The position numbers and the translations under genes were made by a program. The notes below the pieces were generated by a model. That model worked only from the letters and a program-made list of their open reading frames with translations, ran no database searches and had not been told where the DNA came from. This document shows positions 1 through 7,008 of a DNA stretch of 8,002 nucleotides, in pieces (positions within the stretch are counted from its first letter, which is position 1; every line of letters begins with the position of its first letter). The DNA is taken from positions 1 to 8,002 of the forward strand of contig BBBL01000064.1 of NCBI GenBank assembly GCA_001311545.1, read 5' to 3'. This stretch comes from Thermus kawarayensis JCM 12314. GTDB lineage: Bacteria; Deinococcota; Deinococci; Deinococcales; Thermaceae.

Positions 1-5
1 CTTCG

Positions 6-14
6 CTCTCCTTT
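6..14 (-). promoter_or_regulatory. Ribosome binding site of the gene after fusA (expected tuf)
   Basis: The minus strand reads AAAGGAGAG followed by five bases to the window edge. This is a strong Shine-Dalgarno at normal spacing for a start codon lying just outside. In Thermus the str operon continues from fusA into tuf (EF-Tu), so that is the expected gene. The start codon itself is not visible. Confidence 0.6.
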
Positions 15-22
15 CAAGCAAG

Positions 23-45
23 GGGCGGGCCCAGAGGGCCCACCC
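23..45 (-). other. Intercistronic hairpin between fusA and the next gene
   Basis: Two GGGCCC arms at 27-32 and 36-41 flank a three-base loop. The stem extends past one mismatch by GGG (23-25) with CCC (43-45). It lies 9 nt after the fusA stop and upstream of the next ribosome binding site. No U-run follows on the minus strand, so it is more likely an intercistronic mRNA structure than an intrinsic terminator. Confidence 0.45.
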
Positions 46-54
46 GCAAAGGAT

Positions 55-2128
<2,074 letters not shown>

Positions 2129-2131
2129 GGC

Positions 2132-2599
2132 TTACCACCGGTAGTGAGCGTAGGCGCGGTTGGCCTCGGCCATGCGCTCCACGTCCTCTTTCTTCTTGAC
2201 CGCCCCGCCCTTGCCCTCCGCGGCGTCCATGAGCTCGTGGGCGATGCGCATCGCCGCCCCGCGCTCGGAGCGGGCGTTGGCCGCCTGCACCAGCCAGCGG
2301 AGGGCCAAAGACTGCTGCCTGCGGGGGGAAACCTCCATGGGCACCTGGTAGTTGGCCCCACCCACGCGACGGGAGCGGACCTCCATCCTGGGCTTCACGT
2401 TCTCCACCGCCTGTTTGAAGACCTTGAGGGGCTCCTGGCCGGTCTTCTCCTGGATGATGCGGCAGGCATCGTAGAAGATGCGGGCGGCGAGGTTCTTCTT
2501 CCCGTCCCGCATGATCTTGTTGATGAAGGCCGACACCACCACGTCCCCGTAGACCAGGTCGGGGTGGAGCTGGCGTACCTCTGCTCTTCTTCTCCGCAT
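2132..2599 (-). CDS. rpsG: 30S ribosomal protein S7
   Basis: Primary 16S rRNA-binding protein that nucleates assembly of the 30S head. The frame is open with 155 residues, from [20 protein letters not shown] to the typical end [11 protein letters not shown]. The Thermus protein I recall has 156 residues and begins MARRRRAEV, so one Ala is absent here. The basic N-terminal arm, the [14 protein letters not shown] segment and the [20 protein letters not shown] block are all conserved. The ATG at 2599 follows a GGTGAGGGT ribosome binding site, only 8 nt after the rpsL stop. In E. coli, S7 represses the str operon at the rpsL-rpsG junction. Here that junction is too short for such a structured target. 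Confidence 0.97.
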   Translation of the reverse strand: MRRRRAEVRQLHPDLVYGDVVVSAFINKIMRDGKKNLAARIFYDACRIIQEKTGQEPLKVFKQAVENVKPRMEVRSRRVGGANYQVPMEVSPRRQQSLALRWLVQAANARSERGAAMRIAHELMDAAEGKGGAVKKKEDVERMAEANRAYAHYRW

Positions 2600-2607
2600 A
2601 CCCTCAC

Positions 2608-3020
2608 CTACTTCTTCTTCGCGGGGGCCGCGCCCTTGGCCTCCTTGGGCTTCTTCGTCCCGTACTTGGAGCGGCTCTTCTTGCGGTCCTTCACCCCCTG
2701 GGTGTCGTAGACCCCTCGGACGATGTGGTAACGCACCCCCGGGAGGTCCTTCACACGGCCACCCCGGATGAGGACCACGGAGTGCTCCTGGAGGTTGTGC
2801 CCCTCGCCGGGGATGTAGGCGGTGACCTCGTAGCCGGAGGTGAGGCGCACCTTGGCCACCTTGCGAAGCGCCGAGTTGGGCTTCTTGGGGGTCACGGTGC
2901 GCACCACGGTGCACACCCCCCGCGGAAGGGGGAACCCTTCAAGGCCGGAACCTTGCTCTTCTTCTGGACCTTCTCGCGGCCCCTTCGTACGAGCTGATTG
3001 ATCGTCGGCAGTGCCACCAC
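2608..3020 (-). CDS. rpsL: 30S ribosomal protein S12, one frameshift
   Basis: S12 is the decoding-centre protein. The N-terminal part ([28 protein letters not shown]) and the rest ([19 protein letters not shown] to the basic tail PAKKK) lie in two frames. One base is missing near 2916-2926, in a C6 run (plus strand) where RRGVCT is expected; repaired length is about 137 residues against 135 known. PKKPNS (streptomycin-sensitive loop) and RVKDLPG (methylthio-Asp site) are intact. The start is uncertain. GTG-GTG at 3020-3015 gives MVALPTINQ but sits right beside the AAGGGAG Shine-Dalgarno. CTG at 3011 gives MPTINQ with 8-nt spacing and matches the N-terminus of other S12 proteins. First gene of the str operon. 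Confidence 0.96.
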
Positions 3021-3062
3021 TCCCTTCTTCTTGGACTTGCCCCCGTGTTCTCAAGATCCGCC

Positions 3063-3082
3063 CGGGGAAGGATCCTTCCCCG
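3063..3082 (-). other. Perfect palindrome / hairpin in the rpsL leader, proximal
   Basis: A perfect 20-bp palindrome centred on GGATCC folds into an 8-bp stem with a GATC loop. It lies about 43 nt before the rpsL GTG, inside the transcribed leader. TTTT follows it on the plus strand but nothing U-rich follows on the minus strand. As no plus-strand gene leads into it, a leader structure is the better reading. Function unknown. Confidence 0.45.
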
Positions 3083-3103
3083 TTTTGCCCACACAGGGCA
3101 CCG

Positions 3104-3132
3104 CCCTCAGGACCAGGGGCTGGCCCTGAGGG
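3104..3132 (-). other. Strong hairpin at the 5' end of the rpsL leader
   Basis: Arms CCCTCAGG (3104-3111) and CCTGAGGG (3125-3132) enclose a one-base mismatch, an inner CCAG/CTGG stem and a GGG loop (12 bp in all). It begins about 8 nt after the predicted transcription start of the str operon. It could stabilise the mRNA or be a regulatory target; the sequence does not say which. Confidence 0.45.
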
Positions 3133-3146
3133 CCCTCAACTTGCTT

Positions 3147-3175
3147 AGTCTACAGGCCCAGGCTCCTTTTGGCAA
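3147..3175 (-). promoter_or_regulatory. Promoter of the str operon
   Basis: On the minus strand, TTGCCA (3175-3170) and TAGACT (3152-3147) are separated by 17 bp, a good match to a housekeeping sigma-A promoter. Transcription would start near 3140, giving a leader of about 120 nt before rpsL. No other candidate of this quality was seen between the tRNA-Thr terminator and rpsL. Confidence 0.7.
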
Positions 3176-3280
3176 GCCATCGAGTGCTGGCTGAGCTGGC
3201 GGAGGGTAAAAGAGGAGGGCGAAAGTGATTAGAGCTCAGGGGCGCCCGAAGGCCATGCCCCAAGGCGGGGGCACTTAGCT
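3176..3280. other. Intergenic spacer without a gene
   Basis: No gene is seen between the str promoter and the tRNA-Thr terminator. The spacer holds a small inverted repeat, TGCCCC and GGGGCA around a 6-base loop at roughly 3254-3272, inside short GAGCT/AGCTC repeats. The longest minus-strand frame from an ATG here encodes only six residues and has no ribosome binding site. Confidence 0.4.
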
Positions 3281-3281
3281 C

Positions 3282-3316
3282 AAAAGCAACCCCCCGCCTC
3301 ACTTCGGCGGGGGTTT
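3282..3316 (-). terminator. Intrinsic terminator of tRNA-Thr
   Basis: Read on the minus strand, AACCCCCGCC, a 7-base loop and GGCGGGGGGTT form a GC-rich stem with one bulged base. GC and a TTTT run at 3285-3282 follow. It starts 8 nt beyond the tRNA 3' end, as expected for a single-gene tRNA transcript. Confidence 0.75.
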
Positions 3317-3323
3317 CGCGTCC

Positions 3324-3398
3324 TGGAGCCGGTGGCCGGATTTGAACCGGCGGCCTACCGCTTACGAGGCGGTTGCTCTACCGCTGAGCTACACCGGC
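3324..3398 (-). tRNA. tRNA-Thr (anticodon CGU)
   Basis: A complete cloverleaf of 75 nt including the encoded CCA. The acceptor stem GCCGGTG pairs with CACCGGC, with discriminator T. The D arm is GCTC/GAGC. The anticodon stem ACCGC/GCGGT encloses loop CTCGTAA, which gives anticodon CGT (reads ACG). The T arm is GCCGG, loop TTCAAAT, CCGGC. A37 follows a U-ending anticodon, so this tRNA is an expected substrate for t6A modification, the pathway that includes the nearby tsaE product. Confidence 0.96.
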
Positions 3399-3409
3399 CC
3401 GCCCTCCCG

Positions 3410-3438
3410 AGTTTAGGACAGGGACTCCCGTTTGACAA
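3410..3438 (-). promoter_or_regulatory. Promoter of tRNA-Thr
   Basis: Minus strand: TTGTCA (3438-3433), 17-bp spacer, TAAACT (3415-3410). A GC-rich stretch of 11 nt leads to the tRNA 5' end at 3398, so the primary transcript would have a very short leader. The GC-rich discriminator is typical of stringently controlled stable-RNA promoters (family knowledge, not shown here). Confidence 0.7.
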
Positions 3439-3443
3439 TCGCC

Positions 3444-3471
3444 TTGACAAGGCGCGGGCTTTTGCTAAACT
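3444..3471 (+). promoter_or_regulatory. Promoter of tRNA-Leu
   Basis: Plus strand: a consensus TTGACA (3444-3449), 16-bp spacer and TAAACT (3466-3471). The start would be near 3478, about 19 nt before the tRNA, after a GC-rich discriminator. Its -35 box lies only 5 bp from the -35 box of the divergent tRNA-Thr promoter. Confidence 0.75.
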
Positions 3472-3496
3472 GAAGCTTGCGCCTAGGGCGCGGCCT

Positions 3497-3583
3497 GCCG
3501 GGATGGTGGAACTGGTAGACACGCCATCTTGAGGGGGTGGTGCCCGCAAGGGCGTGCGGGTTCAAGTCCCGCTCCCGGCACCA
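3497..3583 (+). tRNA. tRNA-Leu (anticodon GAG)
   Basis: A class II tRNA of 87 nt with encoded CCA. The acceptor GCCGGGA pairs with TCCCGGC, discriminator A. The anticodon stem CCATC/GGTGG encloses loop TTGAGGG, giving anticodon GAG (reads CUC). It has the long variable arm GCCC-GCAA-GGGC expected of tRNA-Leu and a T arm GCGGG, TTCAAGT, CCCGC. Reading the loop one base earlier would give UGA (Ser), but then the stem pairs poorly. Confidence 0.95.
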
Positions 3584-3608
3584 AAGGGCCCTTCGGGGCC
3601 TTTTTTTT
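3584..3608 (+). terminator. Intrinsic terminator of tRNA-Leu
   Basis: AAAGG and CCC pair with GGG and CCTTT around a TTCG tetraloop, with one bulged G, followed by eight T residues (3601-3608). It begins directly after the tRNA CCA. The ATG assigned to tsaE starts at the base after the last T. Confidence 0.85.
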
Positions 3609-4042
3609 ATGCGCCTCCTTCTCGCCCGCGCCTTGCAGAGCCTCGAGGACACCCGCCCTGGCCCGGGAGGTCCTCCCCCTTCTGCCCCGGGGAGCGGTGG
3701 TGGCCCTGGAGGGGCCCCTGGGGGCGGGCAAGACCACCCTGGTCCGCTTCCTGGCGGAGGCCATGGGCTTCCGAGGCCGGGTCACCAGCCACCTACACCC
3801 TCATCCACACCTATCCCACCCCGGAAGGCCCCCTGGTCCACGCCGACCTCTACCGCTTGCCCAACCCGGGGGAGCTTCTCCCCCAGCTCCTGGCCGCCGG
3901 GGAGGAGGCCCGCCTTACCCTGGTGGAGTGGGGGGACCCTAAGGCCCTGGAGGCCGGGTTCCTCCTCCGCCTCACCCCCCAAGGGGAGGCCCGGAAGGCC
4001 GAGCTATGGGAGCTCGGCCCCGGCCAGCAAGAGGGCGTCTAA
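3609..4042 (+). CDS. tsaE: tRNA t6A biosynthesis ATPase TsaE (YjeE family), two frameshifts
   Basis: TsaE is the small ATPase of the TsaB-TsaD-TsaE complex that makes N6-threonylcarbamoyladenosine at position 37 of ANN-decoding tRNAs. The pieces read MRLLLARALQSLEDTR, then LAREVLPLLPRGAVVALEGPLGAGKTT (Walker A) to RVTS, then TYTLIHTY, HADLYRL, LVEWGD and the stop at 4042. The breaks lie near 3653-3660 and 3787-3791. Both fit loss of two bases (restoring the family's DTRALA and SPTYTL) or gain of one. Repaired length is 143-145 residues, normal for the family. The ATG abuts the tRNA-Leu terminator and lacks a ribosome binding site, so the start is provisional; readthrough or a leaderless message is possible. 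The last 39 nt overlap the convergent thioredoxin gene. Confidence 0.88.
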
Positions 4043-4488
4043 AAGGGCTTCCCGCCCCGCCCTCCCGGCGAAGAGGGCCACCACCTCCCCCTCCCCGTTC
4101 ACCACGAAGGTCCAGGGCTGGCCTGTCACCCTGAAGCGATTGGCCACCTCGTGGGGTTTGTCCCGGTCGGAGGCCAGGAGGGGGATGAAGCGGGGGTAGG
4201 CTTTCATGTAGTTCAGGACCACTTCCTTGGTGTCCTTAGGCTCCCGGCTGATGACGTAAAAAGGGACCTTGGTTTCCTCGGCGACCTTGTGCAACCCGGG
4301 AAACTCCGCCCGGCACACGGGGCACCAGCTGGCCCAGAAAACGATGACGGCGGGCTTTTTCATGGTCTTGGGGGTGACGAGGTTTCCCGCGGGGTCCACA
4401 AGGGCGAAGTCCGGCAAGCGCTCCCCCAGCCCACCGCAAAGGCCAGTCCCAGGAGGAGCCCAAGCCCCCAAACCTTGAGCTTCGCCAT
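4004..4488 (-). CDS. Exported TlpA/ResA-like thioredoxin-fold protein, one frameshift
   Basis: A hydrophobic N-terminus (MAKLKVWGLGLLLGLAFAVG) looks like a Sec signal peptide or membrane anchor. LPDFALVDPAGN, a typical TlpA/AhpC-TSA beginning, follows, then VIVFWASWCPVC with the redox pair Cys56/Cys59. A later TGQPWTF carries the likely cis-Pro. The family reduces disulfides outside the membrane, often for cytochrome c maturation; the partner here cannot be told. The signal peptide and the domain are in different frames. One base is missing near 4423-4432 in C runs; repaired length is about 161 residues. The start ATG is at 4488, preceded by GGAG. The 3' end overlaps tsaE convergently. It lies 43 nt after the DUF2227-type gene and may share its transcript. 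Confidence 0.85.
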
Positions 4489-4531
4489 AACCCCATTCTC
4501 CACCCCGTCCCACCAGGGTATGTAAACCCTC

Positions 4532-5031
4532 TCACCTTGGCCGCCGAAGGCGCTTGAGGTCGTGGTCCGGCCAGATGCCGTCCGCCACCAGGTGGAGCCA
4601 TTGGGAAAGATAGTAGCCGAGGAGGCCAAAGCCCAGGGCCTCGAGCTTAAGGAGGGAGGCCTCAGCCTCACCTCCGCCCCCAGGAAGCCCAAGACCCCCT
4701 GGGCGAGAAAGCCCACCAGGCCCAGAAGGCCCACCAGATACCCCAGCCGGGTCAAGGGGCCTAGCACCCAGGTGTGGGAAAGCCCCCGGTGGCGGAAGAG
4801 CCAGCCATAAGGCCGCCAAAGGACGCCAAGGAGACCCCAGCGCCGCCTAGAACGCACCTCCTTCTCCGCCAGGTCCAGGTCCGGGGAAAGGAGGAAGGTG
4901 CCCGCCAGGTAGGCCAGGGCGAAGGCCAGGGCCTCCGGCCTCTCCGGGGAGCCCCCTGAGGCCAGGTAGGCCAGGCTTCCCAAGCCCAGCACCGTAAGGT
5001 TGATGGCCTCGTGCACCCGCCCCGAGGGCAT
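4532..5031 (-). CDS. DUF2227-type predicted metal-binding membrane protein, one frameshift
   Basis: It starts MPSGRVHEAINL, the signature I associate with DUF2227, a family of predicted metal-binding membrane proteins of unknown reaction. Possible ligands are His7, Asp51 and Asp53 (SPDLDL), His81 and His86 (FRHRGLSHTW) and the late HLVADG. Hydrophobic stretches lie around residues 12-24, 35-48 and 90-115, and again near LGFGLLGYYLSQ. The frame breaks in a C5 run at 4677-4681; adding one base joins GFLG to EAEASLLKLEALG and gives about 166 residues. ATG 5031 is chosen because the family motif begins there. An in-frame ATG at 5073 would add 14 residues unlike the family. No clear ribosome binding site precedes 5031; a TATCCT 6 nt upstream could mean a leaderless message (weak). 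Confidence 0.75.
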
Positions 5032-5101
5032 GGGACCAGGATACCAGGTGCCCGCGCCTTGGTTCTGCAGCATAAAGGCCCAGGAAAGTCCTTTTGGGGC
5101 C

Positions 5102-5127
5102 CCCGTTGCGCCCTAAGCCGCAACGGG
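5102..5127 (-). other. Hairpin just after the cyanophycinase-like gene
   Basis: Arms CCCGTTGCG and CGCAACGGG form a perfect 9-bp stem with an 8-base loop, starting 3 nt after the stop codon on the minus strand. No U-run follows (GGCCCCAAAAGG), so classical intrinsic termination is unlikely. It may protect or separate the messages of the two neighbouring genes, or weaken readthrough. Confidence 0.45.
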
Positions 5128-5130
5128 TAC

Positions 5131-5844
5131 TTAGAAGGCGGGCAGGGGGAAACGCTCCCCGGCGGAAAGCACGTCCACCCGTAACCCCTTGACCCCCCGT
5201 CCGGTGTGCTCCGCTCCCTCGGCGTCCACCAAGGTCACCCCGCCGACCCAGACCTCCCCCAGGCCCCTTAGGAGGCGCAAGGCGGTGTTTTCCAGAAGGC
5301 CCAGACCCACCAGATCGGGGTTGTCCGCCACCAGGCGGGAAAGGGCCAGGAAGCGCCCCCGCTCCTCCACCTTGGGAAGCAGGGCCAGACCTCGGAGAAG
5401 GGCGAGGCCCAAGGCCGCCCGCATCTCCCCTTCCCAGGAGTAAAAGGCCGCCTCTCCCAGAAGCCCCGCCGCCTCTCCCAGGGCCACCACCCCACCCCCT
5501 TTGCGGTGCACCTCCCAGAGGGCCTGCAGCACCAGGCTCCCCCGGATGAGGTCTAAAAACTCGGGAAGCCCCTCCGCCGCCAGGAGCACCAGGGGGCTCG
5601 CCGCCACCCTTTGGGCCACCTCCGGGTCAAAGGCCTCCTCCCGCCGCCTCAAGTAAAGGACCTGGCCCCGCCTAAGGCCCAGGTCCCGGTAGGCCAGCCG
5701 CCAGGCCTCGGCCAAGTCCCTAAGGGGATAGGGCACGAGGAAGAGGGCCTCCCCCCTGGCCTCCTCCAGGAGCCGGGCCTCCACCGGGCGCAAGGCCCCT
5801 CGCAGGGGATCGGCGGTGAGCAAGGCGAAGAAACCCTGCCGCAT
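5131..5844 (-). CDS. Cyanophycinase-like (peptidase S51 fold) protein, catalytic residues absent
   Basis: An open frame of 237 residues with a strong AGGAGGT ribosome binding site 5 nt before the ATG. The order of blocks follows cyanophycinase/S51 peptidases: LFLVPYP (34-40), LVLLAAEGLPEFLDLIRGS (85-103), KGGGVVALGEAAGLLGE (115-131), EERGRFLALSRLV (160-172), GLGLLENTALRL (180-191), then VWVGGVTLVD. In active members the third block contains GTSAG with the serine nucleophile; here it reads GEAAG, with Ala at 125. The usual QHFxxRxR reads PKVEERGR, with Lys158 where His is expected. The fold is probably kept while the protease activity is lost. No signal peptide is seen, so it is likely cytosolic. 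It is divergent from the TetR gene and may be controlled by it. The family call rests on motif order only. Confidence 0.65.
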   Translation of the reverse strand: MRQGFFALLTADPLRGALRPVEARLLEEARGEALFLVPYPLRDLAEAWRLAYRDLGLRRGQVLYLRRREEAFDPEVAQRVAASPLVLLAAEGLPEFLDLIRGSLVLQALWEVHRKGGGVVALGEAAGLLGEAAFYSWEGEMRAALGLALLRGLALLPKVEERGRFLALSRLVADNPDLVGLGLLENTALRLLRGLGEVWVGGVTLVDAEGAEHTGRGVKGLRVDVLSAGERFPLPAF

Positions 5845-5857
5845 GGCGGACCTCCTA

Positions 5858-5870
5858 TACCCTTAGGGTA
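5858..5870. promoter_or_regulatory. Palindrome in the divergent region, candidate TetR-family operator
   Basis: TACCCT-T-AGGGTA is a perfect inverted repeat around one central base. It lies 1 nt upstream of the ribosome binding site of the cyanophycinase-like gene and 30 nt before the first possible tetR start. TetR proteins commonly bind such repeats between themselves and a divergent neighbour. Binding is inferred only. Confidence 0.45.
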
Positions 5871-5900
5871 ACCGCCTCCTCATGAAAGGAAAAGGGCGGT

Positions 5901-6487
5901 GTGGTAGACTTGGGGTCGTGGCCGCGATGGTATCCCCCCGGGGGCTTAGCTAAGGGAAAGCGAAAGGCCATCCTCGAGGCCACCCTAGGGGTTCTCCGGG
6001 AAAGTGGGCTTTCCGGCCTGAAGATGGAGGACGTGGCCCGGAAGGCCGAGGTGGGGAAAGGGACCATCTACCTCTACTTCCGCGACAAGAAGGACCTCCT
6101 CAAAAGCCTGGTGGAGGAGCGAACCTGGGCCTTCTACCGGGAGGTGGAGGAACTGGTGCGCCTGCGGGCGCCCTTTTTTTTGTGCGCCTTGAGCGCATCC
6201 TGGAGAAGCGCCTGGCCTGGATCGCGGAGTGGAGGGGCCTTTGGGCGGCGGTGGCCCGGGAGGCCATGGAGGATCCCACCCCCTGGCTCAAGGGGCTTCA
6301 CCAGCACTACCTGGACCTCTTGGAGGCCCTGGTGCGAAGCGGCCAGGAGGAGGGGGCCGTGCGCCCGGAGCTCTCTCCCAAGGCCACGGCCGCAGTGGTG
6401 GCGGCCTTGGGGTGCAACCCCCAGCTGGAGGTGGAGGCGTATTTGGAGCACCTCCTCTTGGTGCTCCGGAAAGGAGTCGCGCCGTGA
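5901..6487 (+). CDS. TetR-family transcriptional repressor, SbtR-like, frameshifted
   Basis: The N-terminal domain reads KRKAILEATLGVLRESG, then the helix-turn-helix LKMEDVARKAEVGKGTIYLYFRDKKDLL, typical of TetR. The ligand-binding half (RLERILEKRLAWIAEWRGLWAAVARE to LLLVLRKGVAP) lies in another frame. The break is in eight consecutive T at 6174-6181; adding one base, or removing two, joins them. The start is unsure. GTG 5901 is in frame and has AAAGGG 4 nt upstream. ATG 5927 or GTG 5918 fit the candidate -10 box better but need one base fewer in the C6/G5 run at 5934-5944 (giving MVSPRGLAKGKRKA). The position directly before carD matches SbtR (TTHA0167) next to carD (TTHA0168) in T. thermophilus HB8, from memory. 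Its stop TGA overlaps the carD start. Confidence 0.88.
5905..5910 (+). promoter_or_regulatory. Candidate -10 box of the tetR-carD transcript
   Basis: TAGACT, the same hexamer as in the str promoter, with a weak -35 (ATGAAA at 5882-5887) 17 bp upstream. If real, transcription starts near 5917. A tetR start at 5901 would then be excluded, favouring GTG 5918 or ATG 5927. Confidence 0.35.
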
Positions 6488-6972
6488 AAGAGTTCCGTCC
6501 CGGCGACAAGGTGGTCTTGCCCCCTTATGGGGTGGGCGTGGTGGCCGGCATAGCCCAGCGAAGCGTGAGCGGCGTCAGCCGGGCCTACTACCAGGTGGAC
6601 TTCCCCGGCTCCCGCTCCAAGGCCTACGTCCCCGTGGAAGCTCCGCAAAGCGTGGGCATGCGCAAAGCCCTAGCCCCCGAGGAGGTCCCCGTGATTCTGG
6701 ACCTCCTCAAGAACGGGCGGATGCCCCTGCCCAAGCAGTGGGCCGCCCGGCACCGTAAGACCAGCGAGATCCTGGCGGACGGAAACCCCTACCGCATCGC
6801 CCAGATGGCCGGGCAGCTAAGGGCCTGGGAGCTGGAGCGGGGCCTGCCCGACCTGGACCGGCAGGCCCTGAGGCGGGCCATCCACCTCCTCGCCGAGGAG
6901 GTTTCCCAGACCCTGGAAATCACCCTGCAAGAGGCCAAGCGCCTCTTTGAGGAGGCCTGGGGGAAGAGCTGA
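6484..6972 (+). CDS. carD: RNA-polymerase-binding transcription factor CarD/CdnL
   Basis: An open frame of 162 residues, near-identical to the Thermus CarD I recall. It binds the RNA polymerase beta subunit and stabilises open complexes at many promoters. The N-terminal RNAP-interaction domain (about 1-60) starts MKEFRPGDKVVLPPYGVGVV with the Tudor-like core YYQVDFPG. The C-terminal helical domain contains PLPKQWAARHRKTSEILADGNPYRIAQM, with Trp86, the residue that contacts the upstream edge of the transcription bubble. The GTG start at 6484 overlaps the tetR stop (GTGA), with AAGGAG 7 nt upstream inside tetR, so the pair is probably translationally coupled. The stop is TGA at 6970-6972. Carrying no frame break, it is one of the reliable sequences here. 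Confidence 0.97.
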   Translation: MKEFRPGDKVVLPPYGVGVVAGIAQRSVSGVSRAYYQVDFPGSRSKAYVPVEAPQSVGMRKALAPEEVPVILDLLKNGRMPLPKQWAARHRKTSEILADGNPYRIAQMAGQLRAWELERGLPDLDRQALRRAIHLLAEEVSQTLEITLQEAKRLFEEAWGKS

Positions 6973-6980
6973 ACTAAGTG

Positions 6981-7006
6981 CCCCGCTCTGGCGCAAGCCA
7001 GCATGG
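6981..7006. terminator. Hairpin between convergent carD and the TenA-like gene
   Basis: CTGGC-GCAA-GCCAG forms a 5-bp stem with a GNRA loop. An outer CCCC/GGGG stem lies beyond a small internal loop. It sits between two convergent genes, where a bidirectional terminator is expected, but neither strand has a following U-run. The call is tentative. Confidence 0.35.
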
Positions 7007-7008
7007 GG

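Noticed and set aside
2132..2914. A 260-codon minus-strand frame extending rpsG upstream
   Set aside because: The first part is the S12 gene read in the wrong frame. Real S7 starts at the ATG at 2599 with its own ribosome binding site.
3063..3086. Plus-strand intrinsic terminator (palindrome followed by TTTT)
   Set aside because: No plus-strand gene or promoter leads into it; it lies inside the leader of the minus-strand str operon. A leader structure is more likely.
3332..3652. Short open frames on both strands over the tRNA region
   Set aside because: They run through two complete tRNA genes and a terminator; no ribosome binding sites and no protein similarity were seen.
5042..5073. Upstream ATG at 5073 as start of the DUF2227-type protein
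   Set aside because: The family signature begins with Met-Pro-Ser-Gly at 5031, and the added 14 residues look unrelated.
6974..6984. CTAAGTGCCCC shared by 6974-6984 (plus) and about 3267-3277 (minus), a possible dispersed repeat
   Set aside because: Only 11 bases match and the flanks differ. In a GC-rich genome this can be chance, and there is no further copy in the window.
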